DNA from: Lunularia cruciata
Taxonomy: Eukaryota > Streptophyta > Marchantiopsida > Lunulariales > Lunulariaceae
DNA: 64,000 bases
Direction: 5' to 3'
Assembly: GCA_948567375.1 (NCBI GenBank)
Contig: OX419760.1
Coordinates: 14,818,001-14,882,000, forward strand
In this document: piece by piece, positions 21,731 through 31,730 of the stretch
Layout: each line of letters begins with the position of its first letter
How positions within the stretch are numbered: position 1 is the stretch's first letter
Notes under the pieces: generated by a model
The model's database searches: none
Told to the model about the DNA's origin: nothing
What the model saw: the letters and a program-made list of their open reading frames with translations, nothing else
Translations under genes and position numbers: made by a program

Positions 21731-23992
21731 AATGTTATCCTCTACCTCCAAAACCTTCCTATCTACATGAGTTCTTAATTTTATTAACAAGGCATTCATC
21801 TCCGTGTCCTTTGCTTGTCTTTGCCTCGTCTCCTGCACCAACAACTTCAACTCGTGCAGTCGCGCTTCTTCAATTTGAACGCTGGCTTCTGTACTTAACA
21901 TTGCGTTCACCCTGAGGACTATCTCCTTCAATGGGTCCAATCTTGTCTTCCATTCTCGTTCACGATCTGCAAGCCATTCCTCTCGGTACATTGCCAACTC
22001 TTCTTCGTACTTGGCTTTCACCGCTTCCTTCTCTTTCTCCTTCTGTACAACTTTCTCTTCCTGATTACGAAGTAACTCTTGTAATCTCTCTTCTTCTCTA
22101 TATTGCACAGCCAACTCTCTTTGCCAGAGTTGCTTCTTCTCCTCCATACTCTCCATCACTTGATTGAGCTCTTGATCCTTTGATGCTACCCTTGCCATAG
22201 CATGGATAAGCTCTACTCTTGAATCAGCAAACTGCTACTTCAAGATTCCGTGCTCCGCTACATGTCTCTCCCTTGCGATGTCACTCTTCCTTGCAAGATC
22301 CTCTCGATAGCTCACCTCTCTCTTCAGGTCTTCGATTACTTGACTTCTCTCTACTGCTTCCGCTTGTAGTACTTCTCTCTCCTCCTCACCTCGGGTTATA
22401 CTCCTCTTCAACTTCGAGTTCTCCTCTTCTAATCTTGCTACTACCTGCAATATAGTCTTTACCTCTGGACAAGTCGATTGCATCTCTTTCTTCTTCTGCT
22501 CCAACTTCACCAACAGCGTGCACACTACCTCTCGCAGGTACTCCACTCCATCACTGGCAACTTCTTCCTCCCACGGAGTGGTCTCTCTCTTCTCCTCGTG
22601 TTCTCCTGATATGCGCCTTCTTCTCTGAAGTCTTCGTATTGGGATTGATGCCTCACTGCCTGAGCTTCCTTTGACCTCTTCCTTCACTCTACTCGGCCCC
22701 GCCTCACACTTCACCTTACGTCTCGAGCAAACTCCTCGCTGTACTGCAATCTTCTTCTCCTCGGGCACCGGTACTTCGTCTTCCAGCGCCGCATTGTCTT
22801 CAGCTTCTACTTTGGCTTGCACTTCTTCTTTGTATTCTTCAGCCGCTGGCGCCAAGGTCATTTCTCCACCGTCTTCACTGTCATTGCTCGTATCTCCGCT
22901 TTGCAGTGTCAATTCAGGTTCCTCCTCATGTTTTGAGTCCTCCGTCTTGAGCTCGGCCTTGCCTTTTGAGTCTTCATCTTCCGACTCAATCACCACCATT
23001 CCTCGCCTTGGGTTATTTTTTTGCATCTTTTGAGGTTTCTTGTTTTCTTTGGCTTCTGCTTGCCGAGTTCTCTTCTTCGTCGGGTTACTTACTACGACCT
23101 CCACATTTTTCCCTATCTTTGCGTAGTAGTCATCCGTGGTCCGGATTTGGAGAATGTATTGCTGCTCCTCGACATTGACTTCCTTTCGCACATCCAGATG
23201 GAAGTGCGACACCATCTGATTTTGCTCTGCCAAGGTCAGCAAATTGAGCCCAAGGTAGAAATGCGCCTCAAATGGCACAATGTAATGTGGAGGTGACTTA
23301 TCCCACAGATTCCACACCTTTTGCCTTGTTCTCCCATGAAAACACCTCGCCCAATTAATTGGTTCTCCTGCAAACAATTTGTGAAAGAACACCGCTTGGT
23401 GTTTCATCACATATGTTGTTCTCTCCGGCTTCAGGATTCCCATCAAAGCATTCACAATTCCTCTCTTGACAGGGTCTTTGTAACTTTCTACCTTGTACCC
23501 ATTCTTCGTTCTCTTCGACGAGAAGGCATCTCTCACCTCCTTCGTTTCTTGGGCTATCTCTCCCTTCCCCAAGAACGTGGCTCCCTACTCCAAGCCCGCC
23601 TCCTTCCCGAGTACAAGTCTCCAATCCGACTCTGTCCAGCAAGCCGGATTTCCTCTCTTCCCTTCTTCCTTGGGACCATCGAGACACTTACTCTCGATGA
23701 TTTCTGTCATGAATCCTGGAAAACTTACGTTCCAATTCCATGCCAAAAAGGTGATCCGAAGTCGGCTCAAGACTTCAATCCTCGCTACTACATCTAATCT
23801 CCAAATTGCATGATTTCTCACTGCGAATTTGGAGTTCTTCTTCCCTCCTCCCATCTCTTTGGCTTTCTCACTGTCTCTCAATTTCTCTCTCACGACTTCT
23901 CCCTTGCGCACTAACACGAGTCCAACTCTATTTCCCTTTCCCCGATCACCTGCAAGACGACTCCTCAACGGTGAAGGAAAATTGCTCGACAT
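21548..23992 (-). pseudogene. Element C large gene: plant-transposon-like protein with long coiled coil
   Basis: One minus-strand frame of 815 codons, interrupted only by two in-frame TAG codons (23585-23587 and 22235-22237). The N-terminal part includes IWRLDVVARIEVLSR and FPGFMTEIIESK. A middle globular region has VMKHQAVFFHKLFAGEPINW and FEAHFYLGLNLLTLAEQ, recalling the plant-specific 'putative plant transposon protein' family (Transposase_32-like). An acidic/basic low-complexity segment follows (KKRTRQAEAKENKKPQKMQK; ESEDEDSKGK), then about 350 residues of Glu/Lys/Arg-rich coiled coil. No catalytic DDE or RT motif is recognised. A homologue exists in element D. The two TAG codons could be CAG decay or, less likely, readthrough sites. 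Confidence 0.65.
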
Positions 23993-24406
23993 TTTGTCGT
24001 TGCAGTTTCAATTTTTTATAGAGTTGCACTTCTTTGTCTTCCGCACTTTGAGTTTCTACCGAGAAATCACACCTCCGGCATGCACCTGTCACTGTCAATC
24101 AACCTTTGCGCGTATGAGCCGCCAGTTTTGAAACGGCCCTTTCTTGAATTTCTCGCCCCAACGAAAGGTTGTTAGACTGTCTTTGCCTCGGGTTGAGCTC
24201 CCCCCGATCCGAAGACAATTTACCTTGTATTGTATGCTGACATGGCATTTCCGAGTACTTTGCCTTATGACCCAAAGTCACTTTACTTTGGGTTTCATCC
24301 CGAAGACTTTTTTCTTTGCCTTCTTTGGCCATACAAGCACAATCCGACTTCTTTATACACTTCTTCTCCTTTACTTTTGAAAAAAACAAAAAATGTGGGC
24401 ACCACA
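23993..24406 (-). other. Element C leader and right terminal region
   Basis: About 410 bases between the right end and the first Met of the large gene. It holds the right terminal inverted repeat (24389-24406). Minus-strand blocks CTTCGGGATG, CCCAAAGTAAAG and CTTTGGGTCA echo the CTTCGGGTC subrepeats of the left end. No gene is supported. Confidence 0.5.
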
Positions 24407-24411
24407 GCTCC

Positions 24412-25326
24412 TCACGAAGAGGTACTATGTCATATGAAATCCTTCTCCAACAACTTTGTAAGTGTTGTTCGCAATTCCTCCAACTCCTTTGGTGAGAGCC
24501 AATAGATTGGTCTACTCACTGGAGTACTCCCTGGCAATAACTCAATCTTGAAAGGCATACCTCAATCAAAGGGTAATCCCTTTTGCAGATCATCCGGAAA
24601 CACATCTGCAAACTCCTGAACTATCCAATCAACCGTTGCTTGATGCGGCACCTGGCCCTCCTCAAATTGTTCTTGTGCAATTGACTTGATCCACACCGCG
24701 AATATAGACTTATCTTCCTCCAAAGCTTGCTCTATGGCTGCCTCGTTAACAAACTTCTTTTCTAGGGACTCATCTCTCTTCCAAGCTTGCTCCATGGTTG
24801 CCTTCTTGGCAAACTTCCCATCTTGGGACTCATCTCCCCTCCACATTTGCTCTATGGCTACCTTCTCAACAAACTTCCCATCTTGGGACTGACTATTCTT
24901 AGGTGTCTCACTCAGAGGTGCCAGACAACCTAATCGGAAATTCCTACCTTGGTGTTGTACTTGAATTTGACGTCGGGTCCAATCAAATTGAACCTTATGA
25001 CGTTCAAGCCAAGGTAGACCCAGAATGATGTCATAGTGTAGAGGTGCCACCACAAACCTCATACACTCCAAATACTCCTTCCCAATCTTGAAGGTAACAG
25101 GATGCGAGGTGCATAATGCAGAACCTTTTCTACCATCCGCCATCGTCAAACTACTTCCAATCACTAGCTTGATAGGAATACCCAATTCCTTTGCTATTTG
25201 CATAGATATGCAATTCTCTGAACTTCTAGAATCAACCAAAATCCTACAACCCCAATTAGATATCGTACCTTGCAAGTGAAGCAAACTTGCATAGGTCAAG
25301 CCTTCAATCCCATTGGAACTAATCAA
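24412..25326 (-). pseudogene. B2 protease and RT N-terminus
   Basis: A 254-residue minus frame (25326-24562). It begins MISSNGIEGLTYASLLHLQG and contains the retropepsin active-site segment CRILVDSRSSENCISMQIAK. The usual Asp-Ser-Gly is Asp-Ser-Arg here. YDIILGLPWLERHKVQFDW closes the fold. A spacer with repeated KFAKKATMEQAW-like units precedes VQEFADVFPDDLQKGLPFD, the RT entry. It then reaches a TGA and is followed by the segment cut by C. The spacer repeats (about 24690-24890) give a short internal tandem structure. Confidence 0.82.
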
Positions 25327-26250
25327 GCTCGCAATAGGCGGCTCAAAATCTCCTACTAGGATTCTTCGTTTCCCTGATCATTCTGTTCCACAAACTCCAT
25401 CTGGGCAACTTGTTGAGGTCGCTCATTCCTAAGTGGACATTCAGCAATGCGATGGCCAACTTGGCGACAATAAAAGCAACTTCCATTTTGTCGTAATCTT
25501 TTTCTATCTGCTGTGCCAAGTGGTCTTTGTTGGATAGCATCAACCTCCATTGGTACCGGTTCTTCCACTCGTGGTACTGGTAGGTTTTGTGTAAGTCAAG
25601 GTCAAGACCAAGTTGTTGTAACTAAGGAATCAAAATGCTCAGCCAATTGCATGGCTTCTTCTACGTTCTATGGCTCTTGCACGGTCACCTCCAATCTGGT
25701 TCGTGACTTCAATCCTTGCACAAATTGATCCAGAACTTCACCTTCTTGGATATGGAGAATTTGCATGATGATATTTTGAAATTGTGTGATGTAGCTTCTC
25801 ACTAAGCCAATCTACCTCAACTCTGCCAATTTATCTTGTGTAGCTCGAGTGGCATTTATAGTCTGAAATCGACCAAGTATTGCATCCTTGAATTCTGTCC
25901 ATGTCAAAATTGGTGTAACAATTTGTCGTTCAGCTCTTTCTACTCGAAATTGCCACCAAAGTTTTGCCACGCCATCCAACTGGCTAGAAGCCAAGAGAAT
26001 TTGTTTCCGCTCATCTTGAAGATTGGTGGCTCCAAAGTAACGTTCATAGTCAAACACAAAATTCTCCACTGTGCTTGGAAGATTCTTGCCTTCAAACACC
26101 TTGGGTTTTGGAAATCAAGTGCGATCTTCTCCATCTCAAACTGGCGCTCTGTCTATCTATTCTTGTCGTTGCTGGTCTTGTTCATCCAACAATCGAGTAA
26201 GATGCTCGATTTGTTGTTGCATTGCAAGGATAACATCCAGTATTGCCGCC
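25327..26250 (-). pseudogene. B2 gag and zinc knuckle
   Basis: Starts near 26250 with an ILAMQQQIEHLTRLLDEQDQ coiled segment. It continues with VFDYERYFGATNLQDERKQI, GVAKLWWQFRVERAE and the FKDAILGRFQTINATRATQD capsid motif (26099-25812). It ends with a CCHC knuckle CFYCRQVGHRIAEC at about 25440-25485. Stops after RQE, DRAPV and LAELR and frame changes break it. In gypsy elements gag forms the particle and the knuckle binds RNA. Confidence 0.8.
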
Positions 26251-26499
26251 AACGCTACTACTCTATTCCACTACCCTCAATTTATCTAGTTGATTAACAC
26301 ATAGATACAACACGTCCACCGTTCTCCATAAGTTACAATTGGAAGTATCAAGGGTTCCTCTGACACAGTTGATCATATGTAGAAAATCCTACCCAAAGCG
26401 TGAGGTGATGAATTGTGTGAAATGATGCTTTGGTAATATCTGGACATGAAAGTTCCAATGGTTTGGCGGAAGAGGATTTGGTGGTCCATAAATTCCATC

Positions 26500-26524
26500 C
26501 ATCCCATTCCTGCTCTAATACCAA
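26500..26524 (-). promoter_or_regulatory. B2 primer-binding site
   Basis: Minus-strand TTGGTATTAGAGCAGG follows the 5' LTR end. It matches the common plant TGGTATCAGAGC site for initiator tRNA-Met with one change (C to T). Confidence 0.8.
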
Positions 26525-26950
26525 TGTAAAAGACCAAACCCAAGGAGAGAAATAGGAGAATGGAAACTCACATTGGGACACTTGAATGAGGGAAAACTCC
26601 AAATGCCTAGCATGAGCTTTAGCTTTGGTATTTATAGGTAGCATACAAGGCCCTTGAGAAGCTTCTCAAGAAGCTTCCTCAAGCCGCTTTCTTAGAGTGC
26701 AAGCCAAGTTAACTAGGAAGCTTCTCAAGAAGCTTCCTTCTAGAAGCCGCCTACTTGGCATGCAAGCTAAGCTAGTTGGAAGCTTCTAGAAGCTTCCTTC
26801 TAGAAGCTACTTACTTAAGGTGCAAGCTAAGCTAACTAGGAAGCTTCCCAAGAAGCTTCCTAGATACTTCTGGAATATTCTAGGCTAATTTGTCTTATGT
26901 GCTACTTCGTGAGACTGACTGACTTCGTCGCTAAACTCCATATTGTTACA
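26525..26950 (-). repeat. B2 5' LTR
   Basis: Plus-strand view TGTAAAAGACC..ATTGTTACA, followed by the TSD CAAGA. It is nearly identical to 16105-16530. It contains the TATA box (reverse complement TATTTATA at 26629-26636) and the heat-shock-element array listed separately. Confidence 0.94.
26655..26880 (-). promoter_or_regulatory. Heat-shock-element array upstream of the family B TATA box
   Basis: The U3 region is packed with inverted GAA/TTC units. A perfect four-unit element GAAnnTTCnnGAAnnTTC lies at 26779-26796, followed by TTCnnGAA to 26805. A perfect three-unit TTCnnGAAnnTTC lies at 26868-26880. Gapped four-unit runs (GAAGCTTCTCAAGAAGCTTC) lie near 26657-26676 and 26718-26737. The array ends about 20 bases upstream of the TATA box on the coding strand. 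This is the binding pattern of trimeric heat-shock factors. The same array is present in every family B LTR in the window. Confidence 0.75.
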
Positions 26951-26955
26951 CAAGA

Positions 26956-28084
26956 GGTCAGTCAATGGTTCAGCCACATGACCATAATAGTGGATGAACC
27001 GTCAGTAAAAACTGGCCAATCCATTGAACGCCCATACTTCTATAGCATCCTTTGGGGTAGGCCAATCAGTAATGGCTTTGAATTTCTCTTCTTCCATCTT
27101 GATCCCCTCTGATAAAATCTTATGACCCAAGAAGGTAACCTCCTTCTACCAAAAGGCACACTTCAACTTCTTGCAGTAAAATTTCCATTGCCATAGTTAT
27201 ATTAGGACTTCTCGCACCTGATTCACATGTTATACCTTGTCTTATTATAGATTAAGATATCATCCAAGAACACCACCACGGACCAATTCAATAGTCTATC
27301 CAACACCTTATGCAGCTGATCCAAGAAGACAGCTGGAGCATTAGTGAGTCCAAAGGTAGAACTCTCCACTCAAAATGGCCATACCTTGTGCAAAAGGCAG
27401 TCTTTTGCACATCCTCTCTATCAATAGGAATTTGCCAATAGTTGCTACAAACATCCAACATGGAAAAGTAACGTGCTCCACTTAGTTGATCAAGAAAGTC
27501 ATCAATCTGAGGCAAGGGATATGCATTCTTCACGATTAGCTTATTGAGCCCATGATAATAATAAAAAAACAAAGTCCTCCATCCTTCTTTGGAACAAATA
27601 GTATTGGTGCTCCCCAAAGAGAGGTACTATGCTGTATGAAGTCCTTCTCCAACAACTCTATAAGTGTTATTTTCAACTCCTCCAACTCCTTTGGTGAGAG
27701 CCGATAGATTGGTCTACTCACTGGAGAACTCCCTAGAAATTACTTGATCTTGAAGGGCATACCTCGATCGGAGGGTAATCCCTTTGGTAGATCATCCAGA
27801 AACACGTCCGCAAACTCCTAAACTATCCAATCAACCATTGCTTGATGAGGCCCTTGGTCTCCTTTAGATTGTTCTTGTGAAATTGGTTTGATCCACACCG
27901 CAAATACAGACTTATCTTCCTCCAAAGCTTGTTCTATGGCTACTTTACTAACCAACTTCCCTTCCAGGGACTCATCTCTCTTCCAAGCTTGCTCCATGGT
28001 TGCCTTCTTGGCAAACTTCCCATCTTGGGACTCATCTGACTTCAAGGTTTTCTCTATGGCTACCTTCTCTACAAACTTTCCATC
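26956..28084 (-). pseudogene. B1 reverse transcriptase
   Basis: Minus-strand fragments carry SRPIYRLSPKELEELKITLI (27721 frame), [50 protein letters not shown] and, near 27245-27275, VVFLDDILIY with the catalytic Asp-Asp. The right part (28045-27818) is the protease-RT spacer with KFAKKATMEQAW-type repeats. Frames shift repeatedly. It is flanked by the target sites of B2 (left) and B3 (right). Confidence 0.8.
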
Positions 28085-28089
28085 TTAGG

Positions 28090-28514
28090 TGGAACAATAT
28101 GGAGTTTAGCAATGAAGTTAGTTGGGCTTACAAAGTAGCACATAAGACAAATTAGCCTAGAATATTCCAAAAGTATCTAAGAAGCTTCTTGGGAAGCTCC
28201 CGGCCAACTTAGCTTGCACCTCAAGTAAGTAACTTCTAGAAGGAAACTTCTAGAAGCTTCCAACTAGCTTAGCTTGCATGCCAAGTAGGCGGCTTCTAGA
28301 AGAAAGCTTCTTGAGAAGCTTCCTAGTTAACTTGGCTTGCACTCTAAGAAAGCGGTTTGAGGAAGCTTCTTGAGAAGCTTCTCAAGGGCTTTGTATGCTA
28401 CCTATAAATACCAAAGCTAAAGCTCATGCTAGGCATTTGGAGTTTTCCCTCATTCAAGTGTCCCAATGTGAGTTTCCATTCTCCTATTTCTCTCCTTGGA
28501 TTTGATCTTTTACA
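28090..28514 (+). repeat. B3 5' LTR
   Basis: Starts TGGAACAATATGG (TGTAAC in the partner) and ends CTTTTACA. Heat-shock units run from about 28160 to 28386, for example a perfect TTCnnGAAnnTTC at 28248-28260. TATAAATA is at 28403-28410. The primer site TTAGTATCAAAGCAGG follows at 28515-28530. Confidence 0.92.
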
Positions 28515-28597
28515 TTAGTATCAAAGCAGGAATGGGATGGATGGAATTTATGGACCACCAAATCTACTTCCACCAAACCATTGGGATTTTTACGTCC

Positions 28598-29289
28598 TGT
28601 GAGCCGGCCTATCTCTCACTCAAGATGAACCTCTGATGGTTATTATAGTAGCGCCCCATGGACTAAGAAGGCAAGGAACCCCAACTCCATCATACTCCTC
28701 CAAGGCTAACACTCCAAGACTCAAGACATTGCTCACTAGAGAACTCAATGAGAGAGAGATAGTTGCAAATGAAAGGATGATCAATACCTCCTCACCCCTT
28801 GTTTATATACTTGTCAAATAGTTACATACCAAAGTTACTAATTACTGGAGTAACTCAAGTTACTAGGCTAAAAGTCAAGTAAAGTCAAAAAGTAGAAAGG
28901 AATATCCATTCACATGGGCATATTCCACTAAGCATGTGATCTTATCTTGACGCAACCACTAAGTCAAGGATTCCTTCACATGGGCTATCCTTGGACTATA
29001 GAAGAATCCAAAACAAAAAGGCTTGCATGCCCAAGAGTTCTCAACTCTTTTCTCAAAGCCAAACACCTAGGAATAATACCAAGTCAACACACTAGAATCC
29101 AAAATAGTGGTGCTCATCTTTTCCACTTCCTCTTAAGTAAGGTCCCCTCTATCTTAGCTATGACTAACTTTAGCTAATCATGACTAATGTAGAACCATCC
29201 TTTATCTCTATATAAATAATATCTTTCAAGTACTTGTAATACCAAGCTAAATATCAAAATACCAAGCACATGCACAAATGGGTGTTACA
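28598..29289 (-). repeat. Solo LTR of family A
   Basis: Full-length (692 bases) inverted copy of the element A LTR. Plus-strand view TGTGAGCCGGCC..GGGTGTTACA. It is flanked by GTCC on both sides (28594-28597 and 29290-29293), and the B3 leader reads through once it is removed. A solo LTR arises by recombination between the two LTRs of a full element. Confidence 0.92.
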
Positions 29290-29449
29290 GTCCAAATACT
29301 ACCCAAGTATTGTTTCACACAATTCATCAACTCACACTTTAGACAAGATTTTCTGCATATGATCACCATATTCGAGGAACCCTTGGTGCTACAACAACCA
29401 ACAACAAAGCCACAACAAAGCCTACCAATACACTACACAAAAGTGGAGG

Positions 29450-30300
29450 AGCCAGCACCCATGGAGATTGATACCATTCAACAAAGACCACTTGGCATAG
29501 CAGATAGAGAGAAATTGCGACAAAATGATGGTTGTTTCTATTGTCGCCAATTGGGGCATTGCATTGTTGAATGTCCACTCAAGAATGGACGACCTCGATA
29601 AGTTGCCCAAGTAGAGGTTGTGGAGTAGAATGATCAAGGAAACGAGGAATCCTAGTATGAGATTTTGAGCTGTCTATTGGGAGCTTGATTAGTTCCAATG
29701 GGATTGAAGGCTTGACCTATGCAAGTTTGCTTCACTTGCAAGGTATGATATCTAATTAGGGTTGTAAGATTTGGGTTGATTCTAGAAGTTCAAAGAATTG
29801 CATGTCTATGCAAGTAGCAAAGGAATTGGGTATTCCTATCAAGCCAATGATTGGAAGTAGTTTGAAGATGGCAGATGGTAGAAAGGGAACCTCACATCCT
29901 GTTACCTTCAAGATTGGGAAGGAATATTTGGAGTATATGAGGTTTGTAGTGGCACCTCTACACTATGATATCATTCTAGTTCTACCTTGGCTTGAACGTC
30001 ATAAGGTTCAATTTGATTGGACCCGATGCCAAACTCAAGCACAACACCAAGGTAGGAATTTCTGATTAGGCTATCAGGCACCTCTGAATACAACACCTAA
30101 GAATAGTCAATCCTAAGATGGGAAGTTCTTCTAGAAGGTAGCTATAGAGCAAACCTTGAAGGAAGTGGAGTCCCAAGATGGGAAGTTTGCCAAGAAGGCA
30201 ACCATAGAGCAAGCTTGGAAGAGAGATGAGTCTCTAGAAGGGAAGTTTGTTAATAAAGCAGCCATAGAGTAAACTTTGGATTAAGATAAGTCTGTATTCG
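29450..30300 (+). pseudogene. B3 zinc knuckle and protease
   Basis: The frame from 29278 to 29601 encodes a gag tail ending in a knuckle CFYCRQLGHCIVEC (about 29533-29574). After a stop, GCKIWVDSRSSKNCMSMQVA marks the protease active site, again Asp-Ser-Arg. GIPIKPMIGSSLKMADGRKG and YDIILVLPWLERHKVQFDW follow. Decayed spacer repeats (KKATIEQAWKRD-like) run to about 30290. Confidence 0.78.
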
Positions 30301-30302
30301 CG

Positions 30303-31730
30303 ATGCGGATCAAGCCAATTGCACAAGAACAATCTATGGAAGACCAAGAGCCTCATCAAGTAATGGTTGATTGGAAAGTGAAGGAATTTGTGTACGTGTT
30401 TCTGGATGATCTGCCAAAGGGATTACCCTCCAATCAAGGTATGCCCTTCAAGATTAAGTTATTGTCAAGGAGTACTCTAGTGAGTAGACCAATCTATCGG
30501 CTTTCACCAAAGGAGTTGGAGGAGTTGCGAACAACACTTACTAAGTTGTTGGATAAGGACTTCATACAACATAGTACCTCTCCTTGGGGAGCACCAATAT
30601 TATTTGTTCCAAAGAAGGATAGAGGACTTTGTTTCTGTATTGATTATCGTGGGCTCAATAAGCAAACCATGAAGAATGCATATCCCTTGCCTTGGATTGA
30701 TAACTTGCTTGATCAACTAAGTGGAGCCCTCTACTTTTCCAAGTTGGATCTTTGCAACGGCTTTTGGCAAATTCCCATTGAGAGAGAGGATGTGCAAAAG
30801 ACTGCCTTTCATATAAGGTATGGGCATTTTGAGTGGAGAGTTCTACCTTTTGGACTCACTAATGCTCCTACAGTCTTCATAGATCAGATGCATCGGGTGT
30901 TGGGTAGACTATTGGATTGGTCCATGGTGATGTTCTTGCATGATATCTTAATTTATAGTAAGACAGAGGCAAAACACATGAATCATGTGCGAGAAGTCCT
31001 AAGACAACTACGACAATGGAAATTTTACTGTAAGAAGTCAAAGTGTACCTTTTGGTAGAAGGAGGTTACCTTCTTGGGTCATAAGATCTCATTAGAGGGG
31101 ATCAAGATGGAAGAAGAGAAGATCAAGGCCATTATTGATTGGCCTACCCCAAAGGATGCTACAAAAGTACAGGCATTCAATGGATTGGCCAATTTTTACC
31201 GACGGTGCATCCATTATTATGCTCATGTGGCTGCACCATTGACTGACCTCTTGGGAAAGAACTCTAGCTTCTAGTGGACCACCAAGCATGAAGAAGCATT
31301 CCTGAAGTTAAAGCATATGGTGTCTTCAAGACCCATTCTTCAACCATATGATCCTCAACTACCCTGTATGGTTGATTTTGATGCTTCTAACTTTGCAATT
31401 GGAATCATGCTGCAACAAGAATTCCCAGATGGACTCCATCCCATTGCCTTTTTGTCTCATTGACTCAATACAGCTGAACAAAACTACTTTGCTCAAGATT
31501 GGGAACAACTTGCAATGGTATACGCCACCAAGGTATGGAGGCATTAATTCTTGGGGAAACAAGTGATCATGCGAACTGATCACAAACCATTGTTCAAGAC
31601 CTAACACTTGGAACACATGAAGAGTCTACATCATTGATGGGAGGAACAAATCCAACTATATGACATCAAACTTGAGTACAAACTAGGTCGGTTCCATGTC
31701 ATCCCTAATGCTTTATCATGACGACCTGAT
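30303..31730 (+). pseudogene. B3 reverse transcriptase-RNase H
   Basis: A 251-residue frame (30303-31058) with [60 protein letters not shown] and PFGLTNAPTVF. The catalytic box reads MFLHDILIYS, so the first Asp of the pair is His. A TAG follows TFW. The thumb (31074-31274, MGHKISLEGIKMEEEKIKAI) and decayed RNase H (DFDASNFAIG-like at 31375-31400; TDHKPLFKT near 31580) continue in the same direction. Confidence 0.8.

Larger units (their letters stand above)
19228..24406. mobile_element. Element C: terminal-inverted-repeat element with internal palindrome
   Basis: Begins TGTGGTACCCACATTTTT and ends with the inverted form AAAAATGTGGGCACCACA. One mismatch separates the 18-base ends. It is flanked by a perfect 5-bp duplication GCTCC (19223-19227 and 24407-24411) inside the B2 RT gene. 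It contains one long minus-strand gene (21548-23992). A shorter plus-strand copy of the same 3' region makes an inverted repeat (about 20040-20635 against 21130-21730). No LTR direct repeats or RT are seen. TG..CA ends and a 5-bp TSD resemble integrase products, while the inverted ends resemble a DNA or foldback element. Class is therefore open. Confidence 0.75.
16105..26950 (-). mobile_element. Element B2: chromodomain Ty3/gypsy retrotransposon, interrupted by element C
   Basis: LTRs of 426 bases each at 16105-16530 (3') and 26525-26950 (5'). A perfect CAAGA duplication lies at 16100-16104 and 26951-26955. Excision would rejoin RNase H and RT of B1. Without C the element is about 5.7 kb and carries gag, CCHC, PR, RT, RNase H, integrase and chromodomain on the minus strand. 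The closely similar LTRs indicate a later insertion than B1. Confidence 0.93.

Noticed and set aside
22671-23296. Several plus-strand frames opposite the large C gene
   Set aside because: They are antisense shadows of a purine-rich coiled-coil gene, and Ser/Leu-rich as expected from such shadows.
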